Both the position numbers and the translations under genes were made by a program. From Bifidobacterium choloepi (GTDB lineage: Bacteria; Actinomycetota; Actinomycetes; Actinomycetales; Bifidobacteriaceae), in contig NZ_VYSG01000001.1 of assembly GCF_010667615.1 (NCBI RefSeq), forward strand, positions 1,258,580 to 1,322,579: DNA of 64,000 nucleotides, given 5' to 3'. This document shows positions 9,042 to 18,830 of this stretch, piece by piece (the first letter of the stretch is position 1; each line of letters begins with the position of its first letter). Under the pieces are notes generated by a model. It was given only the letters and a program-made list of their open reading frames with translations, had not been told where the DNA came from and searched no databases.

Positions 9042-9262
9042 TCCCCTGGAAGGGGATCGATGAGCGGCGATAGCCGCGAATCGAGGGGTCGACTTTCGGA
9101 GCGCATGCGGTTACGGACGCAAGCTCGCGTTCCAGCGCGCTCTCGCCGCCTTCGGCGGCATCGGCGGTCGACCCTCAGTCTCGCTACGCTCGACAGCTCC
9201 CGGAGAAGCCGCAAACGCTCGCCCGCGTTTGCATATTCCTGCGGTGTACGCCAGGGAGCTCT
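9042..9262. repeat. Composite palindromic element between convergent genes
   Basis: The left arm is CCCCTGGAAGGGGATCG. The inner boundaries are GGGGTCGAC (9087-9095) and GGTCGACCCTCAG (9166-9178), and CGCTCTCGCCGCC with GGCGG forms an internal hairpin. The right end carries an extra module, GCCGCAAACGCTCGC...GCGTTTGCATAT, before CAGGGAGCTC. The same extra module occurs in the copy before parB (20.3 kb). The element fills the gap between the LytR_C gene (+) and the CCA-adding enzyme gene (–), where it could end both transcripts. Confidence 0.8.
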
Positions 9263-9266
9263 TTCC

Positions 9267-10694
9267 TTATTCCGCGTCCGCATGCGTCTCGTCGTACCAC
9301 CTGTGCAGCTCGGCGACGGCTTCGTCGCGGGGGCTCGGGCCGTGATCGAGGCGGTAGTCGAGCATGTGGCGGTAGGCCTGGCCGACGATCGGGCCCGGCT
9401 CGAGGCCAAGTTCGGCCATGATCTCGTCGCCGTTGAGGTCGGGGCGGATCGCGTCGATGTCTTCCTGCTTCTTGAGCTCGATGACGCGGGCTTCCATGTC
9501 GTCCATCGCCTGCTCGAACATCTTCGCCTTGCGCTTGTTCTGCGTCGTCGCGTCGGCCCGCGTCAGGCGGTTGAGCCTGTGGTACAGGTGACCGGCGTCC
9601 TTGACGTAGCGGCGCACGGCCGCGTCGGTCCACGGCTCGTCGAGGTAGCCGTGGAAGCGCAGGTGCAGGTTGACGAGCTCGCTGACGTCGTCGACGACAT
9701 GGTGGTCGAAGCGCAGCGCCTTGAGCCGCTTGCGCGTCATCTTCGCGCCGACGGCGTCGTGATGGTGGAAGCTCACCTTGCCGCCGGGCTCGAAGCGCCG
9801 CGTGGCCGGCTTGCCGATGTCGTGCATGATCGCCGCCAGCCGCAGCGTCAGGTCCGGTGCCGGCACCGGGCCGTCGGGACCGGTTTCCAGCGCCATCGCG
9901 CGGTCGAGCACGGTCAGCGTGTGCTCGAAGACGTCCTTGTGGCGGTGCTTCTCGTCGATCTCGAGCTGCAGGGCCGGCAGTTCCGGCAGCACGCGGTCGG
10001 CCAGGCCGGATTCCACCAGCGCTTCCAGTCCCGGCCGTGGCGCGTCGGTCAGCAGCAGCTTCGTCAGCTCGTCGCGCACGCGCTCGGCGGACACGATGTC
10101 GATGCGGTCGACCATCTCGCAGATCGCCGACGCCGTCTCCGGCTCGATCGAGAACCCGAGCTGCGAGACGAAGCGCACGGCGCGCATCATCCTCAGCGGG
10201 TCGTCGGCGAATGACTGGCGCGGATCGACCGGCGTCCTGAGCACCTTCCTGTTGAGGTCGTTCGCGCCGCCGTACGGATCCACGAACTCGAGGTCCGGCA
10301 CCCGCAGCGCCATCGCGTTGACGGTGAAGTCGCGCCGGGACAGGTCGCCTTCCAGCGAATCGCCGTAGTCGACTTCCGGCTTGCGGGAGTTGGGATCGTA
10401 GCGGTCGGAACGATAGGTCGTCACTTCCACCTTGACTTCGGTGCCGTCGGGACGGCGCCTCATCGCGCCCAGTGTCCCGAACTTGCGACCCATGTCCCAG
10501 AAGCCGTCGTGGCCGAAGCGCCGCAGGATCGGCTCGAATTCCTCCGGCCGCGCCGACGTCGTGAAGTCGAGGTCGTGGGACTTGCGTCCCAGCAGCAGGT
10601 CGCGGACCGGACCGCCGACCAGCGCGAGTTCGTACCCCTCGGCAGCGAACATCTCACCCAATTCAATGGCTTCCGGCCACACTTCGAAGTTCAA
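9267..10694 (-). CDS. cca: CCA tRNA nucleotidyltransferase
   Basis: This 475-residue enzyme adds or repairs the 3' CCA of tRNAs. The class II nucleotidyltransferase head shows LVGGPVRDLLLG (25-36) and the metal ligands in DLDF (41-44), followed by SRRDFTVNAMAL. A C-terminal HD domain is visible (IMHDIGKP near 288). The size and HD domain match the actinobacterial PcnB-like CCA enzyme. It is transcribed divergently from the NUDIX gene, the usual actinobacterial arrangement upstream of murJ. Confidence 0.94.
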   Translation of the reverse strand: MNFEVWPEAIELGEMFAAEGYELALVGGPVRDLLLGRKSHDLDFTTSARPEEFEPILRRFGHDGFWDMGRKFGTLGAMRRRPDGTEVKVEVTTYRSDRYDPNSRKPEVDYGDSLEGDLSRRDFTVNAMALRVPDLEFVDPYGGANDLNRKVLRTPVDPRQSFADDPLRMMRAVRFVSQLGFSIEPETASAICEMVDRIDIVSAERVRDELTKLLLTDAPRPGLEALVESGLADRVLPELPALQLEIDEKHRHKDVFEHTLTVLDRAMALETGPDGPVPAPDLTLRLAAIMHDIGKPATRRFEPGGKVSFHHHDAVGAKMTRKRLKALRFDHHVVDDVSELVNLHLRFHGYLDEPWTDAAVRRYVKDAGHLYHRLNRLTRADATTQNKRKAKMFEQAMDDMEARVIELKKQEDIDAIRPDLNGDEIMAELGLEPGPIVGQAYRHMLDYRLDHGPSPRDEAVAELHRWYDETHADAE

Positions 10695-10861
10695 TGGAGA
10701 ACCTTTCCCACTCTGTTTGTCTCTGTCGTTCCGTCGGCTGACTGCGCGCGGCCGCCGGCGGCACCGCGGCGCCGCGTCGTCGCCGCCAATCCGCGCGATG
10801 ATTCTGCCCTACCAGCATACCGTCATTTTGCCTGCGCGCCGGGTTGAGTAATGTGGATAGC

Positions 10862-12421
10862 ATGATCACGCCCGCGGACTTTGCGAAAATGCATGCCAGC
10901 TCCGCGGCCAACCATGCCCAAAACCCACTCGTGCCGGACAAACTGCTGTATACGTCGGCGTCGGCGGGGCTGCCGGTCGACGAGGTGCCGTCGGTCGTCA
11001 TCGAGGGCGAGGAGGAGTTCGAGGAGTCGGACGACACTCCGAACGGTCCTGTTTTTCCTGAGAATTCGGTGGGAATCGAGACGCCGGACGATTCCCCCGT
11101 CGCACCGTCCGCGAGCGCCGCGCCGCTGCCGTCCGCCATCGTGCACGATGCTTCCGCTAGGTCGTCCGCGAGCGCACGGGGCCACGATTCTTCCGCGACG
11201 CTGCCGTCGCCGGCGATGCTCGACCGCAAGAAGATCGCCAAGCGCAAGGCCGCCGACACCCGCGCGGCCACGCTGAACGCCATCGCGCGCGTCGCCGCCG
11301 CGGCCGACGCCGCCGCGAAGCGCGAGCAGCAGCGCCAGGCCGAGATCGCCGAGCGTGTCCGCCGCGCCGCCGAGCGCGTGCGGCAGGCGGAACTGGCCAA
11401 GCTGGCCGAGGCGGCCCGTCAGGCCGGGGAAACCGAACAGGCCACGCGGGCAGCCACAAAGGCAGCCACGCAGCCGGCCAGCCAGGCAACCGCACAGTCC
11501 ACGCCGGCCACGCCGGTCACGCAGCCGGCCCCGGCCGACCACACCCGCGAGGACATCCACACGGCGATGAGCGACGAGTTCGACGGTCCGGTCCGCCGCC
11601 GCGTCCGCCGCAAGCCCCAGCACAAGGCGACCGAGTTCCGGGCCGAAGCCGGTCCGCTGGCGGCGGCCGCCAGCTCCCTTCCGGGAAGCTCCGCACGCGC
11701 GGGCAAGCACGAGAACGCGACCAGCCACAAGCTCCCTGGAAGGGAGCTGGCGAGCGAAGCGAGCCTGAGGGTCGACGCGACCGCGCCAGCGGTCGCCAAC
11801 GGATCACGTGGCGGCTCGTCTCCCACCCCCTCGGACGTGTTCGTGCGGCGGGGCGCGCATGCCGGCGTTTCCCGGCGGGGGTCGGTCCAGACGCCGAAGA
11901 CGGCGAAGGCGCCGACGCCGGCGATGATGCCGAGGAAGCGCACGAGCGACCGGCCGGCGACGTTCGCGTCGCTGGATGCGCAGGACCTGCCCGTCGTGCG
12001 CGAGTATTCGGCGGGCGGACTGGTGTTCGACGACCACGGGCGCGTCGCGATCATCGCGCGCCACTCGCGCAGCGGCCACCTCGAGTGGTGCCTGCCGAAG
12101 GGCCACATCGAGAAGGGCGAGACGCCGCAGCAGACGGCCGTCCGCGAGGTTCACGAGGAGACTGGCATCCTCGGCGAGGTCGTAGATTCGATCGCCACGA
12201 TAGACTATTGGTTTACAGGAACCAGCCAGCGTGTCCACAAGCTCGTCCATCACTTCGCCCTGCGCCAGGTCGGAGGCGACCTGACCGTGGAAGGCGACCC
12301 CGACCACGAGGCCGAGGACGCGATCTGGGTTGACTTCGGGGATCTCGACAGCGTCCTGAGCTACCCGAACGAACGCAAGATCGCCTGGCTGTACGCAAGG
12401 AAACTCAACAGACAGGCATAG
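10862..12421 (+). CDS. NUDIX hydrolase with long disordered N-terminal extension
   Basis: A Nudix domain occupies the C-terminal ~150 residues, with the box GHIEKGETPQQTAVREVHEETG (about 414-435), and should hydrolyse a nucleoside-diphosphate-linked substrate. In relatives this gene lies between cca and murJ and often has a short leader. Here about 365 residues of Ala/Arg/Ser-rich, low-complexity sequence precede it, including a charged coiled-coil-like stretch (about 120-190). A dispersed palindromic repeat is embedded in frame at 11671-11776. I take ATG 10862 (GTGGA just upstream); an in-frame TTG at 10844 is an alternative. The catalytic domain is sure, the substrate is not. Confidence 0.85.
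   Translation: MITPADFAKMHASSAANHAQNPLVPDKLLYTSASAGLPVDEVPSVVIEGEEEFEESDDTPNGPVFPENSVGIETPDDSPVAPSASAAPLPSAIVHDASARSSASARGHDSSATLPSPAMLDRKKIAKRKAADTRAATLNAIARVAAAADAAAKREQQRQAEIAERVRRAAERVRQAELAKLAEAARQAGETEQATRAATKAATQPASQATAQSTPATPVTQPAPADHTREDIHTAMSDEFDGPVRRRVRRKPQHKATEFRAEAGPLAAAASSLPGSSARAGKHENATSHKLPGRELASEASLRVDATAPAVANGSRGGSSPTPSDVFVRRGAHAGVSRRGSVQTPKTAKAPTPAMMPRKRTSDRPATFASLDAQDLPVVREYSAGGLVFDDHGRVAIIARHSRSGHLEWCLPKGHIEKGETPQQTAVREVHEETGILGEVVDSIATIDYWFTGTSQRVHKLVHHFALRQVGGDLTVEGDPDHEAEDAIWVDFGDLDSVLSYPNERKIAWLYARKLNRQA
11671..11776. repeat. Palindromic-element arms embedded in the NUDIX gene
   Basis: CAGCTCCCTTCCGGGAAGCT (11671-11690) is a right-arm copy. After 38 bp comes AAGCTCCCTGGAAGGGAGCT (11729-11748), then GGCGAGCGAAGCGAGCCTGA and GGGTCGAC (to 11776), a left-arm copy. 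Both are translated in frame, giving SSLPGSS and KLPGRELASEASLRVDA. Elsewhere in the window these sequences are intergenic. Confidence 0.8.
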
Positions 12422-12427
12422 TGCATC

Positions 12428-14746
12428 GTGGATCGACCCTCACTCCGCGCCCGGCGGCTTGCCCGCGCCGGCGCCATGCTGGTTGCCGTCGCGATGACGC
12501 TCGCCATCGTGGTCGCCACCGTCGCCGGCATCGCTCCGGCCGCGTCGGCGAACGAACCGGCGGTCACTTCGAACGATTCTTCCGTCTCGAAGGCCATCCT
12601 GGACCCCGACGGCAACCGGACCGCCGTCACGCAGGCCGACGACACGACGTCGTCGACGGGCGTCACCGTCTCGATCGAGGCGATCACGCCGGTCGTCACG
12701 TCGACGAGCGGGCTGACCGTGACGGCGACGATCAAGAACGGCACCGGCTCGGCGCTCGGGTCCGGCACGTTCGCGGCATTCGCCAACCTGAGCCACACGT
12801 TCGTGTCCAGGACCGACATCCAGCAATGGGCGGAAGGATCATCCAACATTCCGGTGCCCGACAGCCTCGGCAGCGTCGAGGTCTCCCCGATCGCCGACGG
12901 CGACTCGGCGACCGTCACGCTGACGGTGCCGGCCGACAACGACGTCCTCAAGTCGCTCGCGAGCTGGGGGCCGCGGCCGCTCGCGCTCGAGTACGTCGCC
13001 GACGACGGCACGACGACCGTCGACTACACGTTCCTGACGCGCTCGTGGGACGGCCTGTCCGGCACGAAGACGCCGGAACTCAACGTCGCCGTCGCGATGC
13101 CGCTGACGAGCGACGGCTGGGCCGCCAACGAGACGGCGATGGACAAGCTGCTCACCGGCAAGTCGACGAGCGCGACCGACCCGTCGGGCGTCGTCGCGCT
13201 GACCGACGACGCCGACAACGAGCTCAAGGCGAAGGACAAGCTCGCCGACCAGTACTCGTCGCTCAACATCGTCGCCGACCCGCGCGTCCTCGCCGACATC
13301 GGCACGCCGCACATCAGGGGCGTCATGCAGCCCGGCGACTTCGACATCACCGCCTACGCCGAGATCGACGACGCGCGGCTCTACGAGTCGGCCGGCGTGA
13401 CCCTGCAGAGCTGGGCCGCCGAGACCGGCCTCAACACGTACCGCGCCGCGATCGGCGACGATTCGGCCACGTCGACGGCATACGCATGGCAGGGCGACGG
13501 CATCTGGACGCTCGACGCACTCGCGCAGGCCCGCGAGCAGGGCTACACGACCGTCATCGCGACGCACGACTTCGACCAGTCCGACGACTCGACGGTGCAC
13601 ACGTCGACGATGGTCGTGCCGACGTCGGCCGGCAACGTGACGGTCCTCGTCGCCCAGTCGGTCCTCTCCACGCTCGCCGGCGGCGAGGCGACGAGCGCCG
13701 ACGCCGACGCCGAGACGACGAGCGCCGGCCGCGTGGCCCGCTTCATGGCGCAGAGCGCGTTCTACCAGATGGAGCAGCCGTACACCGACCGCCACCTGCT
13801 CGTCACGATGTCGGACAGCACGACGGCGTCCGAGGCCGGCGAGCTGATGGCCGCGCTGCGCGACGCCGACTGGCTCGACCTGACCGACCTCGCCGCGCTC
13901 GCCGACGCCGATCCGTACGCGTCCGGCGATGACGCGTCCGCGCTCGTCCCGTCGACGACCGGGGACTCGTCGGTCAGGACATCCGCGATCAAGGCGGCGC
14001 TCGAGTCGCTCAAGTCGAGCCGCACCGACATCTCGCGCTTCGTCGACTCGGTGCTCGTGACCGGCGACGGCGACTCGGCGACCGCGGCGGCCGGCGGCAC
14101 GGGCAATGGCGCCGGCGACGGTAACGGTGCCGGCAACGGTTCGGATGGCGCCTCGGCGGACGGATCGTCCAGTTCGGACGATGCTTCCTCCGACTCGCAG
14201 GCGCGAGTCTCCGCGGCGAGCTGGGGACAGTACCTGCTGCAGGCCGAGTCGGCGACGGCGCTGCTGGCGATGGGCGGCTCGGCGAAGCGGATGGAGACGA
14301 TGGTCCAGGCTGCCAGGCAGTTCGCCGACGAGCTGATGGATGCCGTCTCGATCACGTCGTCGAACGACGTCAACGTCGTCTCCGAGACGGCGTCGCTGCC
14401 GGTGACGGTCAGCAATTCGCTGCCCTACCCCGTCAACGTCAAGGTCTCGTCGATCACCGACTCGATGGAGATCGTCACGTCCCGCTTCGCCGAGACGACG
14501 GTGCCGGCGGCCGGCGAGGCGCAGGTGACGTTCACGATCCGTGTCTCCACCTCAGGCACTACGATTGCCACCGAACAATTATTGGACCGGCAGGACCAGG
14601 CGTTCGGCAAGTCCAAGACCACCACCATCACCAGCGCGCTCCAGATCAGCGACAAGAGCGGCGTGGCGTTCATCGTCCTCGCCGTCGTCCTCGGCATTCT
14701 GGGACTCTGGCGGCAGTTCCATCGCAAGAAAGATCCCGACGAATGA
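12428..14746 (+). CDS. DUF6049-type exported membrane protein
   Basis: This 772-residue protein has a signal peptide (about 1-38, ending APAASA), a large extracellular region and one C-terminal transmembrane helix (about 745-763) followed by the short basic tail RKKDPDE. It starts with GTG 12428, six bases after the NUDIX stop, and its stop overlaps the murJ start (ATGA). The three genes are therefore almost certainly one transcript. The position between NUDIX and MurJ is conserved in actinobacteria and suggests an accessory role in lipid II export or wall assembly. No catalytic motif is visible, and a Gly/Asn/Ser-rich stretch lies near 550-595. Confidence 0.8.
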   Translation: MDRPSLRARRLARAGAMLVAVAMTLAIVVATVAGIAPAASANEPAVTSNDSSVSKAILDPDGNRTAVTQADDTTSSTGVTVSIEAITPVVTSTSGLTVTATIKNGTGSALGSGTFAAFANLSHTFVSRTDIQQWAEGSSNIPVPDSLGSVEVSPIADGDSATVTLTVPADNDVLKSLASWGPRPLALEYVADDGTTTVDYTFLTRSWDGLSGTKTPELNVAVAMPLTSDGWAANETAMDKLLTGKSTSATDPSGVVALTDDADNELKAKDKLADQYSSLNIVADPRVLADIGTPHIRGVMQPGDFDITAYAEIDDARLYESAGVTLQSWAAETGLNTYRAAIGDDSATSTAYAWQGDGIWTLDALAQAREQGYTTVIATHDFDQSDDSTVHTSTMVVPTSAGNVTVLVAQSVLSTLAGGEATSADADAETTSAGRVARFMAQSAFYQMEQPYTDRHLLVTMSDSTTASEAGELMAALRDADWLDLTDLAALADADPYASGDDASALVPSTTGDSSVRTSAIKAALESLKSSRTDISRFVDSVLVTGDGDSATAAAGGTGNGAGDGNGAGNGSDGASADGSSSSDDASSDSQARVSAASWGQYLLQAESATALLAMGGSAKRMETMVQAARQFADELMDAVSITSSNDVNVVSETASLPVTVSNSLPYPVNVKVSSITDSMEIVTSRFAETTVPAAGEAQVTFTIRVSTSGTTIATEQLLDRQDQAFGKSKTTTITSALQISDKSGVAFIVLAVVLGILGLWRQFHRKKDPDE

Positions 14747-17700
14747 GTTCCTCCGTAGGCCGCAATTCCCTGATCATGGCATCGGGCACGGCCGCCTCGC
14801 GCATCACCGGCCAGATCCGCACGATCCTGCTCGCGGCGGCCATCGGCACGACCGGCCTCGCGGCCAACGCGTACCAGGCCGGCGCGATGATCCCGCAGGT
14901 CATCTACACGCTTGTCTCCGGCGGCGTCTTCAACGCCGTCCTCGTTCCGCAGATCGTCCGCACATTGAAGGCCAGGGACGCCGAGGAGCGGCTCAACAAG
15001 CTCATCACGTTCGCGATCGGCCTGCTGCTCGTCGTCACGCTGCTGATGGCCGCGCTGACGCCGGTGCTTGCGCGGCTCTACGTCAACGGTTCCGATGACT
15101 TGATTGCGCTGACGAGCTCGTTCACGCTGTGGTGCATGCCGCAGATCTTCTTCTATGGCCTGTATACCGTCGTCGGGCAGGTGCTCGCGGCGAAGAACCA
15201 CTTCGCGACCTACGCGTGGTCGTCGGTTGGCGCCAACGTCATTAGCTGTGCCGGCTTCGGCGTCTTCATCTGGATGTTCGGCGACGCGACGGCGCAGGGC
15301 ATCGGCTTCTGGACGCAGGACAAGATCCTGTTGACGGCCGGCTTCTGGACGCTCGGCGTCGCGTTCCAGGCGCTCGTGCTGTTCCTGCCGCTGATGCGCT
15401 GCGGCATCCACTACCGGCCGAAGTTCGGCGTGCACGGCATCGGCCTGCGCTCGATGGGCCCGGTCGCCGCGTGGAGCGTCGGCATCGTCGGCGTCGACCA
15501 GGTCGCCAACGTGCTGTGCACGCGCGTGACGACGGCCGCGCCGGGCGTCGCGAATGCGCTGTATGGCCTCAGCGAGTTCGACGTCGCCGGCAACGCGACG
15601 TACCAGAACGCCAACACGATCTACGTGCTGCCGTACTCGCTGATCGCCGTATCGGTCGCCACGGCGATCTTCCCGCAGATCTCGGCGTCGATCGCCGAGC
15701 GCCGCATCGACAACGCGCGCGCCGACCTGTCGCAGGCGTTGCGCATCGTCGGCATCATCATGTGCTTCTTCACGGCCGCGCTGATCGTCATGCCGCTCGC
15801 CGTCACGCGCGCGCTGCTGCCGTCGGTCGCCGTCCCGCAGGCGCAGCTCATCGCCGGCGTGCTGATCATGCTGTCGATAGGACTGCCGTTCTCGTCGGCC
15901 TACCTGATCATCCAGCGCACGTTCTACGCGTTCGAGGACGGCCGCTCGCCGTTCGTGTTCATCCTGATCGAGAACGTCATCCAGCTCGCGATCATGTACG
16001 CCGGCACGGCGCTGCTGCCGCCGACGTACTGGGCGATGGTGCTCGCGCTGTCGGTCTCGCTCGGCTACATCATCTCGTTCGTCCCGCTCGTCGTCATGCT
16101 GCGCAAGCGCTTCAACAACCGCCTCGACGGCAAGAGGATCGCGTTCACGTACGGCAAGGCGATCATTGCGACGATTCTCGCCGTCCTCGTCGGATTGCTG
16201 CTCCAGAAGCCGATCTACGCGCTGTGCGGCATCCACGTGACGTCGAAGGGCGGCACGATGGGCTGGGGACAGTCCATCCTCGCGTGCATCGTCTTCGCGG
16301 TCGTGCTGGCCGCCGTCTACTTCGGCTCGCTCGTCGTCATGAAGTCCGAGGAGCTGATGCAGATCATCGCGATGGTCAAGGCCAAGCTCGGCCGCGGCGG
16401 CGTCCCGGTGCCCGCGCCAGAAGCCGCGTCCGAGGCAGCCGAGCCCGCGACAGTATCCGCCGAGCCCGCGCTGGAACCTGCCAGGCCTGTCATTGTAACG
16501 CTCGACGAGCCGCTCAACGAAGTGGAGGAGCTTGTCCCGGCCGTTCCCGCCGAGCTGGAAGAAGAGCCGATGCCGCCGTCGTTCGCACCGGAGGATCGTT
16601 CCAAGATTCCCCCGTCGTTCGCCCCCGAGCACGCCGTCGGTCGCGCCGTCGAGGCGGCGGTGGCCGCGGGCGCGACAACGACCATGGCCAACGGTAATAT
16701 GGCTGGGGTTGGACGTCATTCGGCACCGCCGGCATCCGTCGCCGCATCATCGGGTTACATACAAGCAGAGGACACCATGAAGCCGCATCTGGGAGACACC
16801 GTTCTTGGTCGCTACACGCTGGTCTCGCCGCTCCGCGAGGAGCCGGGACTGCAGGTGTGGAAAGCCAACGATCGCGTGCTCTCGCGCGACTGCCAGCTGT
16901 TCATCGTCAACAACCGCTCGGTCCTCGTCTCGGTCAACGCGACGGCCGGCTCGCTGGCCATGAGCCACGATTCCCGCTTCACGCCGGTGTTGCGCCTGCA
17001 GCACGACGGCGAGGTCGCCATCGTCGTCACGCAGCTCGATCCGGGCGTCTCGGTCACGCAGTACCTGCAGGGCCCGTCCGGCGCTCCTCTGAGCCACGAG
17101 GCGATGCGCTCGATCATCGCCGAGACCGGCCACGCCCTCGCCAAGCTGCACCGCGACCACATCACGAACCGCGCCGTCTCGACGGACACGATCCGCCTGA
17201 CGAAGAGCGGCATCCAGCTCGCCGATACCCCGGTCTCCGCGGCCCTGGCCGACACCTCGGGCGCCGAGCCCACCGCGAACGACGAGCGCCTGGCCGTCTG
17301 CCAGCTCGCCGGCGTGCTCTACTGCATGCTGACCGGCAAGGCGAGTCACCGCCAGATGCAGTACTCGCTGGCCGAGCTGCCCTCCGACATCCCGATGGAA
17401 TTCCGCGCGATCTGCAAGCGCGGCCTCAACCTGTCCGAGCCGGGCTCGCCGACGATCCCGCTGCTGACAATCAACGAGCTCGAGATGCTGCTCGGCGCCG
17501 CCAAGCCGCTGCACGCGCTGTCGCGTCACGACCTGCGCCTGACCGGCGTCGACGGCAACTGCTCGATCGTGACGGCCGCCGTCAAGCCGGTGAATCCGGC
17601 CGACCTGATCCCGATTCCGGACACGCTCGCGTCCTCCGACGTCCTGCCGGACCTCATGTTCAACCCGCTGCCGCTCAAGGGCACCGACGTGTCCGACGAC

Positions 17701-18828
17701 GAGGACGAGGACGACGATTCGCAGGACGAATCGTCCGACACCAGCAAGAACGGCGAGCACGGCGACAAGGCCGGGGAAGGCGCCGCGGCGGAAGGATCGT
17801 TCAAGGCGCTCTGGAACACGTCGAAGCGCTACATGAACGGCCAGAGCGACAAGGCGGCGCCGGAGGTCGATCCGGCCGACAAGACCGAGATGTTCACGGC
17901 GTTCACCGGCGACGAGCCGGAGCCGCCGCTGCAGCCGAACCGGCTGACGATGGCGATGGACGTCTCGCTCGTGCGCAACGGCCACCGCGACGGCACGCAG
18001 GACGCGATCGACGGCACGAACTCGACCGGCCGCATCCCGATCGTCGACGCCGAAGGCAACCCGATCCTGCCGGGTGCCGAGTCGCAGCGCGCGCTGGAAG
18101 CCGAGCAGGCCGAGAAGAACGCCGCGTACGACGAGGGCCTGCCGCCGGCGCTGCCGCCGAGCTACGCGCCGAAGGAGAACCCGGCGCGGCATGCCCTCAG
18201 CGCGAAGTTCGACGACGGCAAGAAGAAGAAAAGCCGCAAGGGCCGTGTCATCGCCACCGTCATCGTCATCGTCGCGCTTGTCGCGGCGCTTAGCGTCTGC
18301 GTCCACTCGCTGATCACGAAGGGCTCGATCTTCGGCTTCCTCGAGGAGGACGACACGTCCTACTGGCCGTCGATGAACCTCAACGACGTGCCGTTCGGCA
18401 GCCGCCTTGGCGAGGACGTCACGTCGAGCCCGTCGACGACGTCGCCGACCGCCACCCCGACGACGACCTCGCCGTCGTCGACGGCCTCGACGACGAACAC
18501 GACGGCCTACACGATCACGTCGCAGCGCTTCCTCAACGAGCCGAACGGCCAGCAGGGCTACGGCTACTACATCCAGCTGTCCCAGCCCGAGGACGTCTCG
18601 AGGGTGGTCGTGCAGATCCGCTCGTCCGGCGGTACCGGCTACATCTACGTCAACACGACCGGCGACCCGACGCAGGGCGAGAAGGTCGCCCAGTTCACGT
18701 TCGACGAGAGCGGCACCACCGACATCCAGCTCGACAAGACCGTCAACACCCAGAACATCGTCCTGTGGGTGCCGCTGGACAGCCTGCCCGGCAACCAGCT
18801 CTACATCCTGTCGATGAAGGCGTACTGA
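14743..18828 (+). CDS. murJ: Lipid II flippase MurJ fused to a pseudokinase and extracellular domain
   Basis: This 1361-residue protein flips lipid II across the membrane. The MurJ/MviN core with about 14 helices spans roughly 1-535 (start MASGTAASRITGQIRTILLA; later QIFFYGLYTVVGQVLAAKNHF). A cytoplasmic linker precedes a kinase-like domain (about 680-910; LGRYTLV, then HRDHITNRAVST where a catalytic loop should be). The HRDxKxxN pattern and DFG are lost, so it is a pseudokinase, as in mycobacterial MviN, where the phosphorylated domain recruits an FHA protein. A further helix (about 1168-1190), a Thr/Ser linker and a C-terminal beta-rich extracellular domain (about 1255-1361) follow. The fusion fits an envelope Ser/Thr kinase network. 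Confidence 0.93.
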   Translation: MSSSVGRNSLIMASGTAASRITGQIRTILLAAAIGTTGLAANAYQAGAMIPQVIYTLVSGGVFNAVLVPQIVRTLKARDAEERLNKLITFAIGLLLVVTLLMAALTPVLARLYVNGSDDLIALTSSFTLWCMPQIFFYGLYTVVGQVLAAKNHFATYAWSSVGANVISCAGFGVFIWMFGDATAQGIGFWTQDKILLTAGFWTLGVAFQALVLFLPLMRCGIHYRPKFGVHGIGLRSMGPVAAWSVGIVGVDQVANVLCTRVTTAAPGVANALYGLSEFDVAGNATYQNANTIYVLPYSLIAVSVATAIFPQISASIAERRIDNARADLSQALRIVGIIMCFFTAALIVMPLAVTRALLPSVAVPQAQLIAGVLIMLSIGLPFSSAYLIIQRTFYAFEDGRSPFVFILIENVIQLAIMYAGTALLPPTYWAMVLALSVSLGYIISFVPLVVMLRKRFNNRLDGKRIAFTYGKAIIATILAVLVGLLLQKPIYALCGIHVTSKGGTMGWGQSILACIVFAVVLAAVYFGSLVVMKSEELMQIIAMVKAKLGRGGVPVPAPEAASEAAEPATVSAEPALEPARPVIVTLDEPLNEVEELVPAVPAELEEEPMPPSFAPEDRSKIPPSFAPEHAVGRAVEAAVAAGATTTMANGNMAGVGRHSAPPASVAASSGYIQAEDTMKPHLGDTVLGRYTLVSPLREEPGLQVWKANDRVLSRDCQLFIVNNRSVLVSVNATAGSLAMSHDSRFTPVLRLQHDGEVAIVVTQLDPGVSVTQYLQGPSGAPLSHEAMRSIIAETGHALAKLHRDHITNRAVSTDTIRLTKSGIQLADTPVSAALADTSGAEPTANDERLAVCQLAGVLYCMLTGKASHRQMQYSLAELPSDIPMEFRAICKRGLNLSEPGSPTIPLLTINELEMLLGAAKPLHALSRHDLRLTGVDGNCSIVTAAVKPVNPADLIPIPDTLASSDVLPDLMFNPLPLKGTDVSDDEDEDDDSQDESSDTSKNGEHGDKAGEGAAAEGSFKALWNTSKRYMNGQSDKAAPEVDPADKTEMFTAFTGDEPEPPLQPNRLTMAMDVSLVRNGHRDGTQDAIDGTNSTGRIPIVDAEGNPILPGAESQRALEAEQAEKNAAYDEGLPPALPPSYAPKENPARHALSAKFDDGKKKKSRKGRVIATVIVIVALVAALSVCVHSLITKGSIFGFLEEDDTSYWPSMNLNDVPFGSRLGEDVTSSPSTTSPTATPTTTSPSSTASTTNTTAYTITSQRFLNEPNGQQGYGYYIQLSQPEDVSRVVVQIRSSGGTGYIYVNTTGDPTQGEKVAQFTFDESGTTDIQLDKTVNTQNIVLWVPLDSLPGNQLYILSMKAY

Positions 18829-18830
18829 GG

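Noticed and set aside
9042..9262. CRISPR array
   Set aside because: The repeats here and elsewhere are palindromic, irregularly spaced and single elements. There is no regular repeat-spacer pattern and no cas gene in the window.
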